Of a stretch of DNA of 64,000 bases, positions 22,573-35,069 are shown piece by piece. The notes under the pieces were generated by a model, which saw only the letters and a program-made list of their open reading frames with translations, was not told where the DNA came from and did not search any database. Source of the DNA: Sisyra terminalis. Lineage: Eukaryota > Arthropoda > Insecta > Neuroptera > Sisyridae. Position 1 is the stretch's first letter; every line of letters starts with the position of its first letter. The DNA is taken from the NCBI GenBank assembly GCA_958496175.1, contig OY292279.1, positions 5,208,001 to 5,272,000 of the forward strand. The letters run 5' to 3'. Position numbers and translations under genes: made by a program.

Positions 22573-25184
22573 ATGGTTAACCCACGGTTTTTTCTTGTGC
22601 GAAAAATGATTTCTTCAGCCACTTTGATGGTCGATATCTCCCATAAACGTGGCTTGTTTTCGGAAAAATTTGCACAGCATGTTCTAAAGGACGTATACTT
22701 TCAATTGGCATGCTTAGAAAACTTTTTTGAAATTTTCGATTTCCGTGAAAAATCAACGATGGTTAACCCATGGTTTTTTTTTTGACGAAAAATGAATTCT
22801 TCTGCCACTTTGATAGTCGATATCTCCCATAAACGTGGCTTGTTTTCGGAAAAAATTGCACAGCATGTACAGGAAAGACGTATACTTTTGATAAACATGC
22901 TTAAAAAAATTTTATGACTTTTGACGTTTTCGTGAAAAATCAACGATGGTTAACCCATGGTTTTTTTTTTGACGAAAAATGAATTCTTCTGCCACTTTGA
23001 TAGTCGATATCTCCCATAAACGTGGCTTGTTTTCGAAAAAATTTGCACAGCATGTACAGGAAAGATGTATACTTTTGATAAGCATGCTTAAAAAAATTTT
23101 ATGACTTTTGACGTTTTCGTGAAAAATCAACGATGGTTAACCCACGGTTTTTTCTTGTGCGAAAAATGATTTCTTCAGCCACTTTGATGGTCGATATCTC
23201 CCATAAACGTGGTTTGTTTTCGAAAAAATTTGCACAGCATGTACAAAAAGACGTATACTTTCAATTGGCATGCTTAGAAAACTTTTTTGAAATTTTCGAT
23301 TTCCGTGAAAAATCAACGATGGTTAACCCATGGTTTTTTTTTTGACGAAAAATGAATTCTTCTGCCACTTTGATAGTCGATATCTCCCATAAACGTGGCT
23401 TGTTTTCGGAAAAAATTGCACAGCATGTACAGGAAAGATGTATACTTTTGATAAGCATGCTTAAAAAAATTTAATGACCTTTGACGTTTACGTGAAAAAT
23501 CAACGATGGTTAACCCACGGCTTTTTCTTGTGCGAAAAATGATTTCTTCTGCCACTTTGATGGTCGATATCTCCCATAAACGTGGCTTGTTTTCGGAAAA
23601 ATTTGCACAGCAAGTACAAATGGACTTATACTTTCAATTGGCATGCTTAGAAAACTTTTTTGAAATTTTCGATTTCCGTGAAAAATCAACGATGGTTAAC
23701 CCATGGTTTTTTTTTTGACGAAAAATGATTTCTTCTGCCACTTTGATATTCGATATCTCCCATAAACGTGGCTTGTTTTCGGAAAAATTTGCACAGCATG
23801 TACAGGAAAGACGTATACTTTTGATAAGCATGCTTAAAAAAATTTTATGACTTTTGACGTTTTCGTGAAAAATCAACGATGGTTAACCCACGGTTTTTTC
23901 TTGTGCGAAAAATGATTTCTTCAGCCACTTTGATGGTCGATATCTCCCATAAACGTGGTTTGTTTTCGAAAAAATTTGCACAGCATGTACAAAAAGACGT
24001 ATACTTTCAATTGGCATGCTTAGAAAACTTTTTTGAAATTTTCGATTTCCGTGAAAAATCAACGATGGTTAACCCATGGTTTTTTTTTTGACGAAAAATG
24101 AATTCTTCTGCCACTTTGATAGTCGATATCACCCATAAACGTGGCTTGTTTTCGGAAAAAATTTCACAGCATGTACAGGAAAGATGTATACTTTTGATAA
24201 GCATGCTTAAAAAAATTTAATGACCTTTGACGTTTACGTGAAAAATCAACGATGGTTAACCCACGGCTTTTTCTTGAGCGAAAAATGATTTCTTCTGCCA
24301 CTTTGATGGTCGATATCTCCCATAAACGTGGCTTGTTTTCGGAAAAATTTGCACAGCAAGTACAAAAGGACTTATACTTTCAATTGGCATGCTTAGAAAA
24401 CTTTTTTGAAATTTTCGATTTCCGTGAAAAATCAACGATGGTTAACCCATGGTTTTTTTTTTGACGAAAAATGATTTCTTCTGCCACTTTGATATTCGAT
24501 ATCTCCCATAAACGTGGCTTGTTTTCGGAAAAATTTGCACAGCATGTACAGGAAAGACGTATACTTTTGATAAGCATGCTTAAAAAAATTTTATGACTTT
24601 TGACGTTTTCGTGAAAAATCAACGATGGTTAACCCACGGTTTTTTCTTGTGCGAAAAATGATTTCTTCAGCCACTTTGATGGTCGATATCTCCCATAAAC
24701 GTGGCTTGTTTTCGGATAAATTTGCACAGCATGTTCAAAAGGACGTATACTTTCAATTGGCATGCTTAGAAAACTTTTTTGAAATTTTCGATTTCCGTGA
24801 AAAATCAACGATGGTTAACCCATGGTTTTTTTTTTGACGAAAAATGATTTCTTCAGCCACTTTGATGGTCGATATCTCCCATAAACGTGGCTTGTTTTCG
24901 GAAAAATTTGCACAGCATGTACAGGAAAGATGTATACTTTTGATAAGCATGCTTAAAAAAATTTTATGACTTTTGACGTTTTCGTGAAAAATCAACGATG
25001 GTTAACCCACGGTTTTTTCTTGTGCGAAAAATGATTTCTTCAGCCACTTTGATGGTCGATATCTCCCATAAACGTGGCTTGTTTTCGGAAAAATTTGCAC
25101 AGCATGTACAGGAAAGACGTATACTTTTGATAAGCATACTTAAAAAAATTTTATGACTTTTGACGTATTCGTGAAAAATCAACG
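22573..25184 (+). repeat. 14-mer higher-order repeat (2612 bp), copy 3
   Basis: It is the same length and variant order as 14179-16790, displaced by 8394 bp (45 units). Spot comparison near 14401 and 22795 shows no difference. Confidence 0.85.
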
Positions 25185-28100
25185 ATGGTTAACCCACGGT
25201 TTTTTCTTGTGCGAAAAATGATTTCTTCAGCCACTTTGATGGTCGATATCTCCCATAAACGTGGCTTGTTTTCGGAAAAATTTGCACAGCATGTTCTAAA
25301 GGACGTATACTTTCAATTGGCATGCTTAGAAAACTTTTTTGAAATTTTCGATTTTTGTGAAAAATCAACGATGGTTAACCCATGGTTTTTTTTTTGACGA
25401 AAAATGATTTCTTCTGCCACTTTGATAGTCGATATCTCCCATAAACGTGGCTTGTTTTCGGAAAAATTTGCACAGCATGTTCAAAAGGACTTATACTTTC
25501 AATTGGCATGCTTAGAAAACTTTTTTGAAATTTTCGATTTCCGTGAAAAATCAACGATGGTTAACCCATGGTTTTTTTTTTGACGAAAAATGATTTCTTC
25601 TGCCACTTTGATATTCGATATCTCCCATAAACGTGGCTTGTTTTCGGAAAAATTTGCACAGCATGTACAGGAAAGACGTATACTTTTGATAAGCATGCTT
25701 AAAAAAATTTTATGACTTTTGACGTTTTCGTGAAAAATCAACGATGGTTAACCCACGGTTTTTTCTTGTGCGAAAAATGATTTCTTCAGCCACTTTGATG
25801 GTCGATATCTCCCATAAACGTGGCTTGTTTTCGGATAAATTTGCAAAGCATGTTCAAAAGGACGTATACTTTCAATTGGCATGCTTAGAAAACTTTTTTG
25901 AAATTTTCGATTTCCGTGAAAAATCAACGATGGTTAACCCATGGTTTTTTTTTTGACGAAAAATGATTTCTTCAGCCACTTTGATGGTCGATATCTCCCA
26001 TAAACGTGGCTTGTTTTCGGAAAAATTTGCACAGCATGTACAGGAAAGATGTATACTTTTGATAAGCATGCTTAAAAAAATTTTATGACTTTTGACGTTT
26101 TCGTGAAAAATCAACGATGGTTAACCCATGGTTTTTTTTTTGACGAAAAATGAATTCTTCTGCCACTTTGATAGTCGATATCTCCCATAAACGTGGCTTG
26201 TTTTCGAAAAAATTTGCACAGCATGTACAGGAAAGATGTATACTTTTGATAAGCATGCTTAAAAAAATTTTATGACTTTTGACGTTTTCGTGAAAAATCA
26301 ACGATGGTTAACCCACGGTTTTTTCTTGTGCGAAAAATGATTTCTTCAGCCACTTTGATGGTCGATATCTCCCATAAACGTGGTTTGTTTTCGAAAAAAT
26401 TTGCACAGCATGTACAAAAGACGTATACTTTCAATTGGCATGCTTAGAAAACTTTTTTGAAATTTTCGATTTCCGTGAAAAATCAACGATGGTTAACCCA
26501 TGGTTTTTTTTTTTACGAAAAATGAATTCTTCTGCCACTTTGATAGTCGATATCTCCCATAAACGTGGCTTGTTTTCGGAAAAAATTGCACAGCATGTAC
26601 AGGAAAGATGTATACTTTTGATAAGCATGCTTAAAAAAATTTAATGACCTTTGACGTTTACGTGAAAAATCAACGATGGTTAACCCACGGTTTTTTCTTG
26701 TGCGAAAAATGATTTCTTCAGCCACTTTGATGGTCGATATCTCCCATAAACGTGGCTTGTTTTCGGAAAAATTTGCACAGCATGTTCAAAAGGACGTATA
26801 CTTTCAATTGGCATGCTTAGAAAACTTTTTTGAAATTTTCGATTTCCGTGAAAAATCAACGATGGTTAACCCATGGTTTTTTTTTTGACGAAAAATGATT
26901 TCTTCAGCCACTTTGATGGTCGATATCTCCCATAAACGTGGCTTGTTTTCGGAAAAATTTGCACAGCATGTACAGGAAAGATGTATACTTTTGATAAGCA
27001 TGCTTAAAAAAATTTTATGACTTTTGACGTTTTCGTGAAAAATCAACGATGGTTAACCCACGGTTTTTTCTTGTGCGAAAAATGATTTCTTCAGCCACTT
27101 TGATGGTCGATATCTCCCATAAACGTGGCTTGTTTTCGGAAAAATTTGCACAGCATGTTCAAAAGGACGTATACTTTCAATTGGCATGCTTAGAAAACTT
27201 TTTTGAAATTTTTGATTTCCGTGAAAAATCAACGATGGTTAACCCACGGTTTTTTCTTGTGCGAAAAATGATTTCTTCTGCCACTTTGATAGTCGATATC
27301 TCCCATAAACGTGGCTTGTTTTCGGAAAAATTTGCACAGCATGTTCAAAAGGACGTATACTTTCAATTGGCATGCTTAGAAAACTTTTTTGAAATTTTCG
27401 ATTTCCGTGAAAAATCAACGATGGTTAACCCATGGTTTTTTTTTTGACGAAAAATGAATTCTTCTGCCACTTTGATAGTCGATATCTCCCATAAACGTGG
27501 CTTGTTTTCGGAAAAAATTGCACAGCATAGACAGGAAAGACGTATACTTTTGATAAGCATGCTTAAAAAAATTTTATGACTTTTGACGTTTTCGTGAAAA
27601 ATCAACGATGGTTAACCCACGGTTTTTTCTTGTGCGAAAAATGATTTCTTCAGCCACTTTGATGGTCGATATCTCCCATAAACGTGGCTTGTTTTCGGAA
27701 AAATTTGCACAGCATGTTCAAAAGGACGTATACTTTCAATTGGCATGCTTAGAAAACTTTTTTGAAATTTTCGATTTCCGTGAAAAATCAACGATGGTTA
27801 ACCCATGGTTTTTTTTTTGACGAAAAATGAATTCTTCTGCCACTTTGATAGTCGATATCTCCCATAAACGTGGCTTGTTTTCGGAAAAATTTGCACAGCA
27901 TGTACAGGAAGAACGTATACTTTTGATAAGCATGCTTAAAAAAATTTTATGACTTTTGACGTTTAAGTGAAAAATCAACGATGGTTAACCCACGGTTTTT
28001 TCTTGTGCGAAAAATGATTTCTTCAGCCACTTTGATGGTCGATATCTCCCATAAACGTGGCTTGTTTTCGGAAAAAATTGCACAGCATGTTCTAAAGGAC

Positions 28101-29125
28101 GTATACTTTCAATTGGCATGCTTAGAAAACTTTTTTGAAATTTTCGATTTTTGTGAAAAATCAACGATGGTTAACCCATGGTTTTTTTTTTGACGAAAAA
28201 TGATTTCTTCTGCCACTTTGATAGTCGATATCTCCCATAAACGTGGCTTGTTTTCGGAAAAATTTGCACAGCATGTTCAAAAGGACGTATACTTTCAATT
28301 GGCATGCTTAGAAAACTTTTTTGAAATTTTCGATTTCCGTGAAAAATCAACGATGGTTAACCCATGGTTTTTTTTTTGACGAAAAATGAATTCTTCTGCC
28401 ACTTTGATAGTCGATATCTCCCATAAACGTGGCTTGTTTTCGGAAAAAATTGCACAGCATAGACAGGAAAGACGTATACTTTTGATAAGCATGCTTAAAA
28501 AAATTTTATGACTTTTGACGTTTTCGTGAAAAATCAACGATGGTTAACCCACGGTTTTTTCTTGTGCGAAAAATGATTTCTTCAGCCACTTTGATGGTCG
28601 ATATCTCCCATAAACGTGGCTTGTTTTCGGAAAAATTTGCACAGCATGTTCAAAAGGACGTATACTTTCAATTGGCATGCTTAGAAATTTTTTTTTAAAT
28701 TTTCGATTTCCGTGAAAAATCAACGATGGTTAACCCATGGTTTTTTTTTTGACGAAAAATGAATTCTTCTGCCACTTTGATAGTCGATATCTCCCATAAA
28801 CGTGGCTTGTTTTCGGAAAAAATTGCACAGCATAGACAGGAAAGACGTATACTTTTGATAAGCATGCTTAAAGAATTTTATGACTTTTGACGTATTCGTG
28901 AAAAATCAACGATGGTTAACCCACGGTTTTTTCTTGTGCGAAAAATGATTTCTTCAGCCACTTTGATGGTCGATATCTCCCATAAACGTGGCTTGTTTTC
29001 GGAAAAATTTGCACAGCATGTTCTAAAGGACGTATACTTTCAATTGGCATGCTTAGAAAACTTTTTTGAAATTTTCGATTTTTGTGAAAAATCAACGATG
29101 GTTAACCCATGGTTTTTTTTTTGAC
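25185..29125 (+). repeat. Transitional satellite block
   Basis: The left subfamily gives way here to the middle subfamily. The B-tail variant gcatagacagg appears from about 27530. A 932-bp (5-mer) repetition is visible (27049 and 27981; 27363 and 28295). Two in-phase C-head A-tail monomers at 27049-27447 give a 132-codon open frame. A degenerate patch at about 28685-28700 (gaaatttttttttaaatttt) and a shortened B-tail at about 28870 (cttaaagaattttatg) are private to this block. Confidence 0.8.
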
Positions 29126-31524
29126 GAAAAATGATTTCTTCTGCCACTTTGATAGTCGATATCTCCCATAAACGTGGCTTGTTTTCGGAAAAATTTGCAC
29201 AGCATGTTCAAAAGGACGTATACTTTCAATTGGCATGCTTAGAAAACTTTTTTGAAATTTTCGATTTCCGTGAAAAATCAACGATGGTTAACCCATGGTT
29301 TTTTTTTTGACGAAAAATGAATTCTTCTGCCACTTTGATAGTCGATATCTCCCATAAACGTGCCTTGTTTTCGGAAAAAATTGCACAGCATAGACAGGAA
29401 AGACGTATACTTTTGATAAACATGCTTAAAAAAAATTTATGACTTTTGACGTTTTCGTGAAAAATCAACGATGGTTAACCCATGGTTTTTTTTTTGACGA
29501 AAAATGAATTCTTCTGCCACTTTGATAGTCGATATCTCCCATAAACCTGGCTTGTTTTCGAAAAAATTTGCACAGCATGTACAGGAAAGATGTATACTTT
29601 TGATAAGCATGCTTAAAAAAAATTTTATGACTTTTGACGTTTTCGTGAAAAATCATCGATGGTTAACCCACGGTTTTTTCTTGTGCGAAAAATGATTTCT
29701 TCAGCCACTTTGATGGTCGATATCTCCCATAAACGTGGCTTGTTTTCGGAAAAATTTGCACAGCATGTACAGGAAAGACGTATACTTTTGATAAGCATAC
29801 TTAAAAAAATTTTATGACTTTTGACGTATTCGTGAAAAATCAACGATGGTTAACCCACGGTTTTTTCTTGTGCGAAAAATGATTTCTTCAGCCACTTTGA
29901 TGGTCGATATCTCCCATAAACGTGGCTTGTTTTCGGAAAAATTTGCACAGCATGTTCTAAAGGACGTATACTTTCAATTGGCATGCTTAGAAAACTTTTT
30001 TGAAATTTTCGATTTCCGTGAAAAATCAACGATGGTTAACCCATGGTTTTTTTTTTGACGAAAAATGAATTCTTCTGCCACTTTGATAGTCGATATCTCC
30101 CATAAACGTGGCTTGTTTTCGGAAAAAATTGCACAGCATGTACAGGAAAGACGTATACTTTTGATAAACATGCTTAAAAAAATTTTATGACTTTTGACGT
30201 TTTCGTGAAAAATCAACGATGGTTAACCCATGGTTTTTTTTTTGACGAAAAATGATTTCTTCTGCCCCTTTGATAGACGATATCTCCCATAAACGAGGCT
30301 TGTTTTCGGAAAATTTGCACAGCTTGTACAAAAGGACTTATACTTTCAATTGGCATGCTTAGAAAACTTTTTTGAAATTTTCGATTTCCGTGAAAAATCA
30401 ACGATGGTTAACCCATGGTTTTTTTTTTGACGAAAAATGAATTCTTCTGCCACTTTGATAGTCGATATCTCCCATAAACGTGGCTTGTTTTCGGAAAAAA
30501 TTGCACAGCATAGACAGGAAAGACGTATACTTTTGATAAGCATGCTTAAAAAAAATTTATGACTTTTGACGTTTTCGTGAAAAATCAACGATTGTTAACC
30601 CATGGTTTTTTTTTTGACGAAAAATGAATTCTTCTGCCACTTTGATAGTCGATATCTCCCATAAACGTGGCTTGTTTTCGAAAAAATTTGCACAGCATGT
30701 ACAGGAAAGATGTATACTTTTGATAAGCATGCTTAAAAAAATTTTATGACTTTTGACGTTTTCGTGAAAAATCAACGATGGTTAACCCACGGTTTTTTCT
30801 TGTGCGAAAAATGATTTCTTCAGCCACTTTGATGGTCGATATCTCCCATAAACGTGGCTTGTTTTCGGAAAAATTTGCACAGCATGTTCAAAAGGACGTA
30901 TACTTTCAATTGGCATGCTTAGAAAACTTTTTTGAAATTTTCGATTTCCGTGAAAAATCAACGATGGTTAACCCATGGTTTTTTTTTTGACGAAAAATGA
31001 ATTCTTCTGCCACTTTGATAGTCGATATCTCCCATAAACGTGGCTTGTTTTCGGAAAAAATTGCACAGCATAGACAGGAAAGACGTATACTTTTGATAAA
31101 CATGCTTAAAAAAAATTTATGACTTTTGACGTTTTCGTGAAAAATCAACGATGGTTAACCCATGGTTTTTTTTTTGACGAAAAATGAATTCTTCTGCCAC
31201 TTTGATAGTCGATATCTCCCATAAACCTGGCTTGTTTTCGAAAAAATTTGCACAGCATGTACAGGAAAGATGTATACTTTTGATAAGCATGCTTAAAAAA
31301 ATTTTATGACTTTTGACGTTTTCGTGAAAAATCATCGATGGTTAACCCACGGTTTTTTCTTGTGCGAAAAATGATTTCTTCAGCCACTTTGATGGTCGAT
31401 ATCTCCCATAAACGTGGCTTGTTTTCGGAAAAATTTGCACAGCATGTACAGGAAAGACGTATACTTTTGATAAGCATACTTAAAAAAATTTTATGACTTT
31501 TGACGTATTCGTGAAAAATCAACG
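29126..31524 (+). repeat. Duplicated segment, copy 1 (offset 3545 bp)
   Basis: Every diagnostic variant between about 29226 and 31524 recurs 3545 bp (19 units) later: the cgtgccttg monomer at 29360 and 32905, the 185-bp monomer at 30219 and 33764, the aacgattgttaacc junction near 30590 and 34135, and the aatcatcgatgg junctions. Confidence 0.83.
30219..30403 (+). repeat. 185-bp variant monomer (representative)
   Basis: This T-head A-tail monomer is one base shorter (ggaaaatttgcac) and carries ttctgcccctttgatagacg, aaacgaggcttg and cacagcttgtac. The same or nearly the same variant recurs in the monomers near 33764, 39360, 42156, 45885 and 51475. All six sit in segments that are otherwise duplicated, so the variant marks block copies. 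Confidence 0.85.
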
Positions 31525-32670
31525 ATGGTTAACCCACGGTTTTTTCTTGTGCGAAAAATGATTTCTTCAGCCACTTTGATGGTCGATATCTCCCATAAAC
31601 GTGGCTTGTTTTCGGAAAAATTTGCACAGCATGTTCTAAAGGACGTATACTTTCAATTGGCATGCTTAGAAAACTTTTTTGAAATTTTCGATTTCCGTGA
31701 AAAATCAACGATGGTTAACCCATGGTTTTTTTTTTGACGAAAAATGATTTCTTCTGCCACTTTGATAGTCGATATCTCCCATAAACGTGGCTTGTTTTCG
31801 GAAAAATTTGCACAGCATGTTCAAAAGGACGTATACTTTCAATTGGCATGCTTAGAAAACTTTTTTGAAATTTTCGATATCCGTGAAAAATCAACGATGG
31901 TTAACCCATGGTTTTTTTTTTGACGAAAAATGAATTCTTCTGCCACTTTGATAGTCGATATCTCCCATAAACGTGGCTTGTTGTCGGAAAAATTTGCACA
32001 GCATGTACAGGAAAGACGTATACTTTTGATAAGCATGCTTAAAAAAATTTTATGACTTTTGACGTTTTCGTGAAAAATCAACGATGGTTAACCCACGGTT
32101 TTTTCTTGTGCGAAAAATGATTTCTTCAGCCACTTTGATGGTCGATATCTCCCATAAACGTGGCTTGTTTTCGGAAAAATTTGCACAGCATGTTCAAAAG
32201 GACGTATACTTTCAATTGGCATGCTTAGAAAACTTTTTTGAAATTTTCGATTTCCGTGAAAAATCAACGATGGTTAACCCATGGTTTTTTTTTTGACGAA
32301 AAATGAATTCTTCTGCCACTTTGATAGTCGATATCTCCCATAAACGTGGCTTGTTTTCGGAAAAAATTGCACAGCATGTACAGGAAAGACGTATACTTTT
32401 GATAAGCATACTTAAAAAAATTTTATGACTTTTGACGTATTCGTGAAAAATCAACGATGGTTAACCCACGGTTTTTTCTTGTGCGAAAAATGATTTCTTC
32501 AGCCACTTTGATGGTCGATATCTCCCATAAACGTGGCTTGTTTTCGGAAAAATTTGCACAGCATGTTCAAAAGGACGTATACTTTCAATTGGCATGCTTA
32601 GAAAACTTTTTTGAAATTTTCGATTTTTGTGAAAAATCAACGATGGTTAACCCATGGTTTTTTTTTTGAC

Positions 32671-35069
32671 GAAAAATGATTTCTTCTGCCACTTTGATAG
32701 TCGATATCTCCCATAAACGTGGCTTGTTTTCGGAAAAATTTGCACAGCATGTTCAAAAGGACGTATACTTTCAATTGGCATGCTTAGAAAACTTTTTTGA
32801 AATTTTCGATTTCCGTGAAAAATCAACGATGGTTAACCCATGGTTTTTTTTTTGACGAAAAATGAATTCTTCTGCCACTTTGATAGTCGATATCTCCCAT
32901 AAACGTGCCTTGTTTTCGGAAAAAATTGCACAGCATAGACAGGAAAGACGTATACTTTTGATAAACATGCTTAAAAAAAATTTATGACTTTTGACGTTTT
33001 CGTGAAAAATCAACGATGGTTAACCCATGGTTTTTTTTTTGACGAAAAATGAATTCTTCTGCCACTTTGATAGTCGATATCTCCCATAAACCTGGCTTGT
33101 TTTCGAAAAAATTTGCACAGCATGTACAGGAAAGATGTATACTTTTGATAAGCATGCTTAAAAAAAATTTTATGACTTTTGACGTTTTCGTGAAAAATCA
33201 TCGATGGTTAACCCACGGTTTTTTCTTGTGCGAAAAATGATTTCTTCAGCCACTTTGATGGTCGATATCTCCCATAAACGTGGCTTGTTTTCGGAAAAAT
33301 TTGCACAGCATGTACAGGAAAGACGTATACTTTTGATAAGCATACTTAAAAAAATTTTATGACTTTTGACGTATTCGTGAAAAATCAACGATGGTTAACC
33401 CACGGTTTTTTCTTGTGCGAAAAATGATTTCTTCAGCCACTTTGATGGTCGATATCTCCCATAAACGTGGCTTGTTTTCGGAAAAATTTGCACAGCATGT
33501 TCTAAAGGACGTATACTTTCAATTGGCATGCTTAGAAAACTTTTTTGAAATTTTCGATTTCCGTGAAAAATCAACGATGGTTAACCCATGGTTTTTTTTT
33601 TGACGAAAAATGAATTCTTCTGCCACTTTGATAGTCGATATCTCCCATAAACGTGGCTTGTTTTCGGAAAAAATTGCACAGCATGTACAGGAAAGACGTA
33701 TACTTTTGATAAACATGCTTAAAAAAATTTTATGACTTTTGACGTTTTCGTGAAAAATCAACGATGGTTAACCCATGGTTTTTTTTTTGACGAAAAATGA
33801 TTTCTTCTGCCCCTTTGATAGACGATATCTCCCATAAACGAGGCTTGTTTTCGGAAAATTTGCACAGCTTGTACAAAAGGACTTATACTTTCAATTGGCA
33901 TGCTTAGAAAACTTTTTTGAAATTTTCGATTTCCGTGAAAAATCAACGATGGTTAACCCATGGTTTTTTTTTTGACGAAAAATGAATTCTTCTGCCACTT
34001 TGATAGTCGATATCTCCCATAAACGTGGCTTGTTTTCGGAAAAAATTGCACAGCATAGACAGGAAAGACGTATACTTTTGATAAGCATGCTTAAAAAAAA
34101 TTTATGACTTTTGACGTTTTCGTGAAAAATCAACGATTGTTAACCCATGGTTTTTTTTTTGACGAAAAATGAATTCTTCTGCCACTTTGATAGTCGATAT
34201 CTCCCATAAACGTGGCTTGTTTTCGAAAAAATTTGCACAGCATGTACAGGAAAGATGTATACTTTTGATAAGCATGCTTAAAAAAATTTTATGACTTTTG
34301 ACGTTTTCGTGAAAAATCAACGATGGTTAACCCACGGTTTTTTCTTGTGCGAAAAATGATTTCTTCAGCCACTTTGATGGTCGATATCTCCCATAAACGT
34401 GGCTTGTTTTCGGAAAAATTTGCACAGCATGTTCAAAAGGACGTATACTTTCAATTGGCATGCTTAGAAAACTTTTTTGAAATTTTCGATTTCCGTGAAA
34501 AATCAACGATGGTTAACCCATGGTTTTTTTTTTGACGAAAAATGAATTCTTCTGCCACTTTGATAGTCGATATCTCCCATAAACGTGGCTTGTTTTCGGA
34601 AAAAATTGCACAGCATAGACAGGAAAGACGTATACTTTTGATAAACATGCTTAAAAAAAATTTATGACTTTTGACGTTTTCGTGAAAAATCAACGATGGT
34701 TAACCCATGGTTTTTTTTTTGACGAAAAATGAATTCTTCTGCCACTTTGATAGTCGATATCTCCCATAAACCTGGCTTGTTTTCGAAAAAATTTGCACAG
34801 CATGTACAGGAAAGATGTATACTTTTGATAAGCATGCTTAAAAAAATTTTATGACTTTTGACGTTTTCGTGAAAAATCATCGATGGTTAACCCACGGTTT
34901 TTTCTTGTGCGAAAAATGATTTCTTCAGCCACTTTGATGGTCGATATCTCCCATAAACGTGGCTTGTTTTCGGAAAAATTTGCACAGCATGTACAGGAAA
35001 GACGTATACTTTTGATAAGCATACTTAAAAAAATTTTATGACTTTTGACGTATTCGTGAAAAATCAACG
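32671..35069 (+). repeat. Duplicated segment, copy 2 (offset 3545 bp)
   Basis: Second copy of 29126-31524. Similarity ends at 35070, where the tail changes from gatttccgtg with gttctaaagg to gatatccgtg with gttcaaaagg. Confidence 0.83.
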
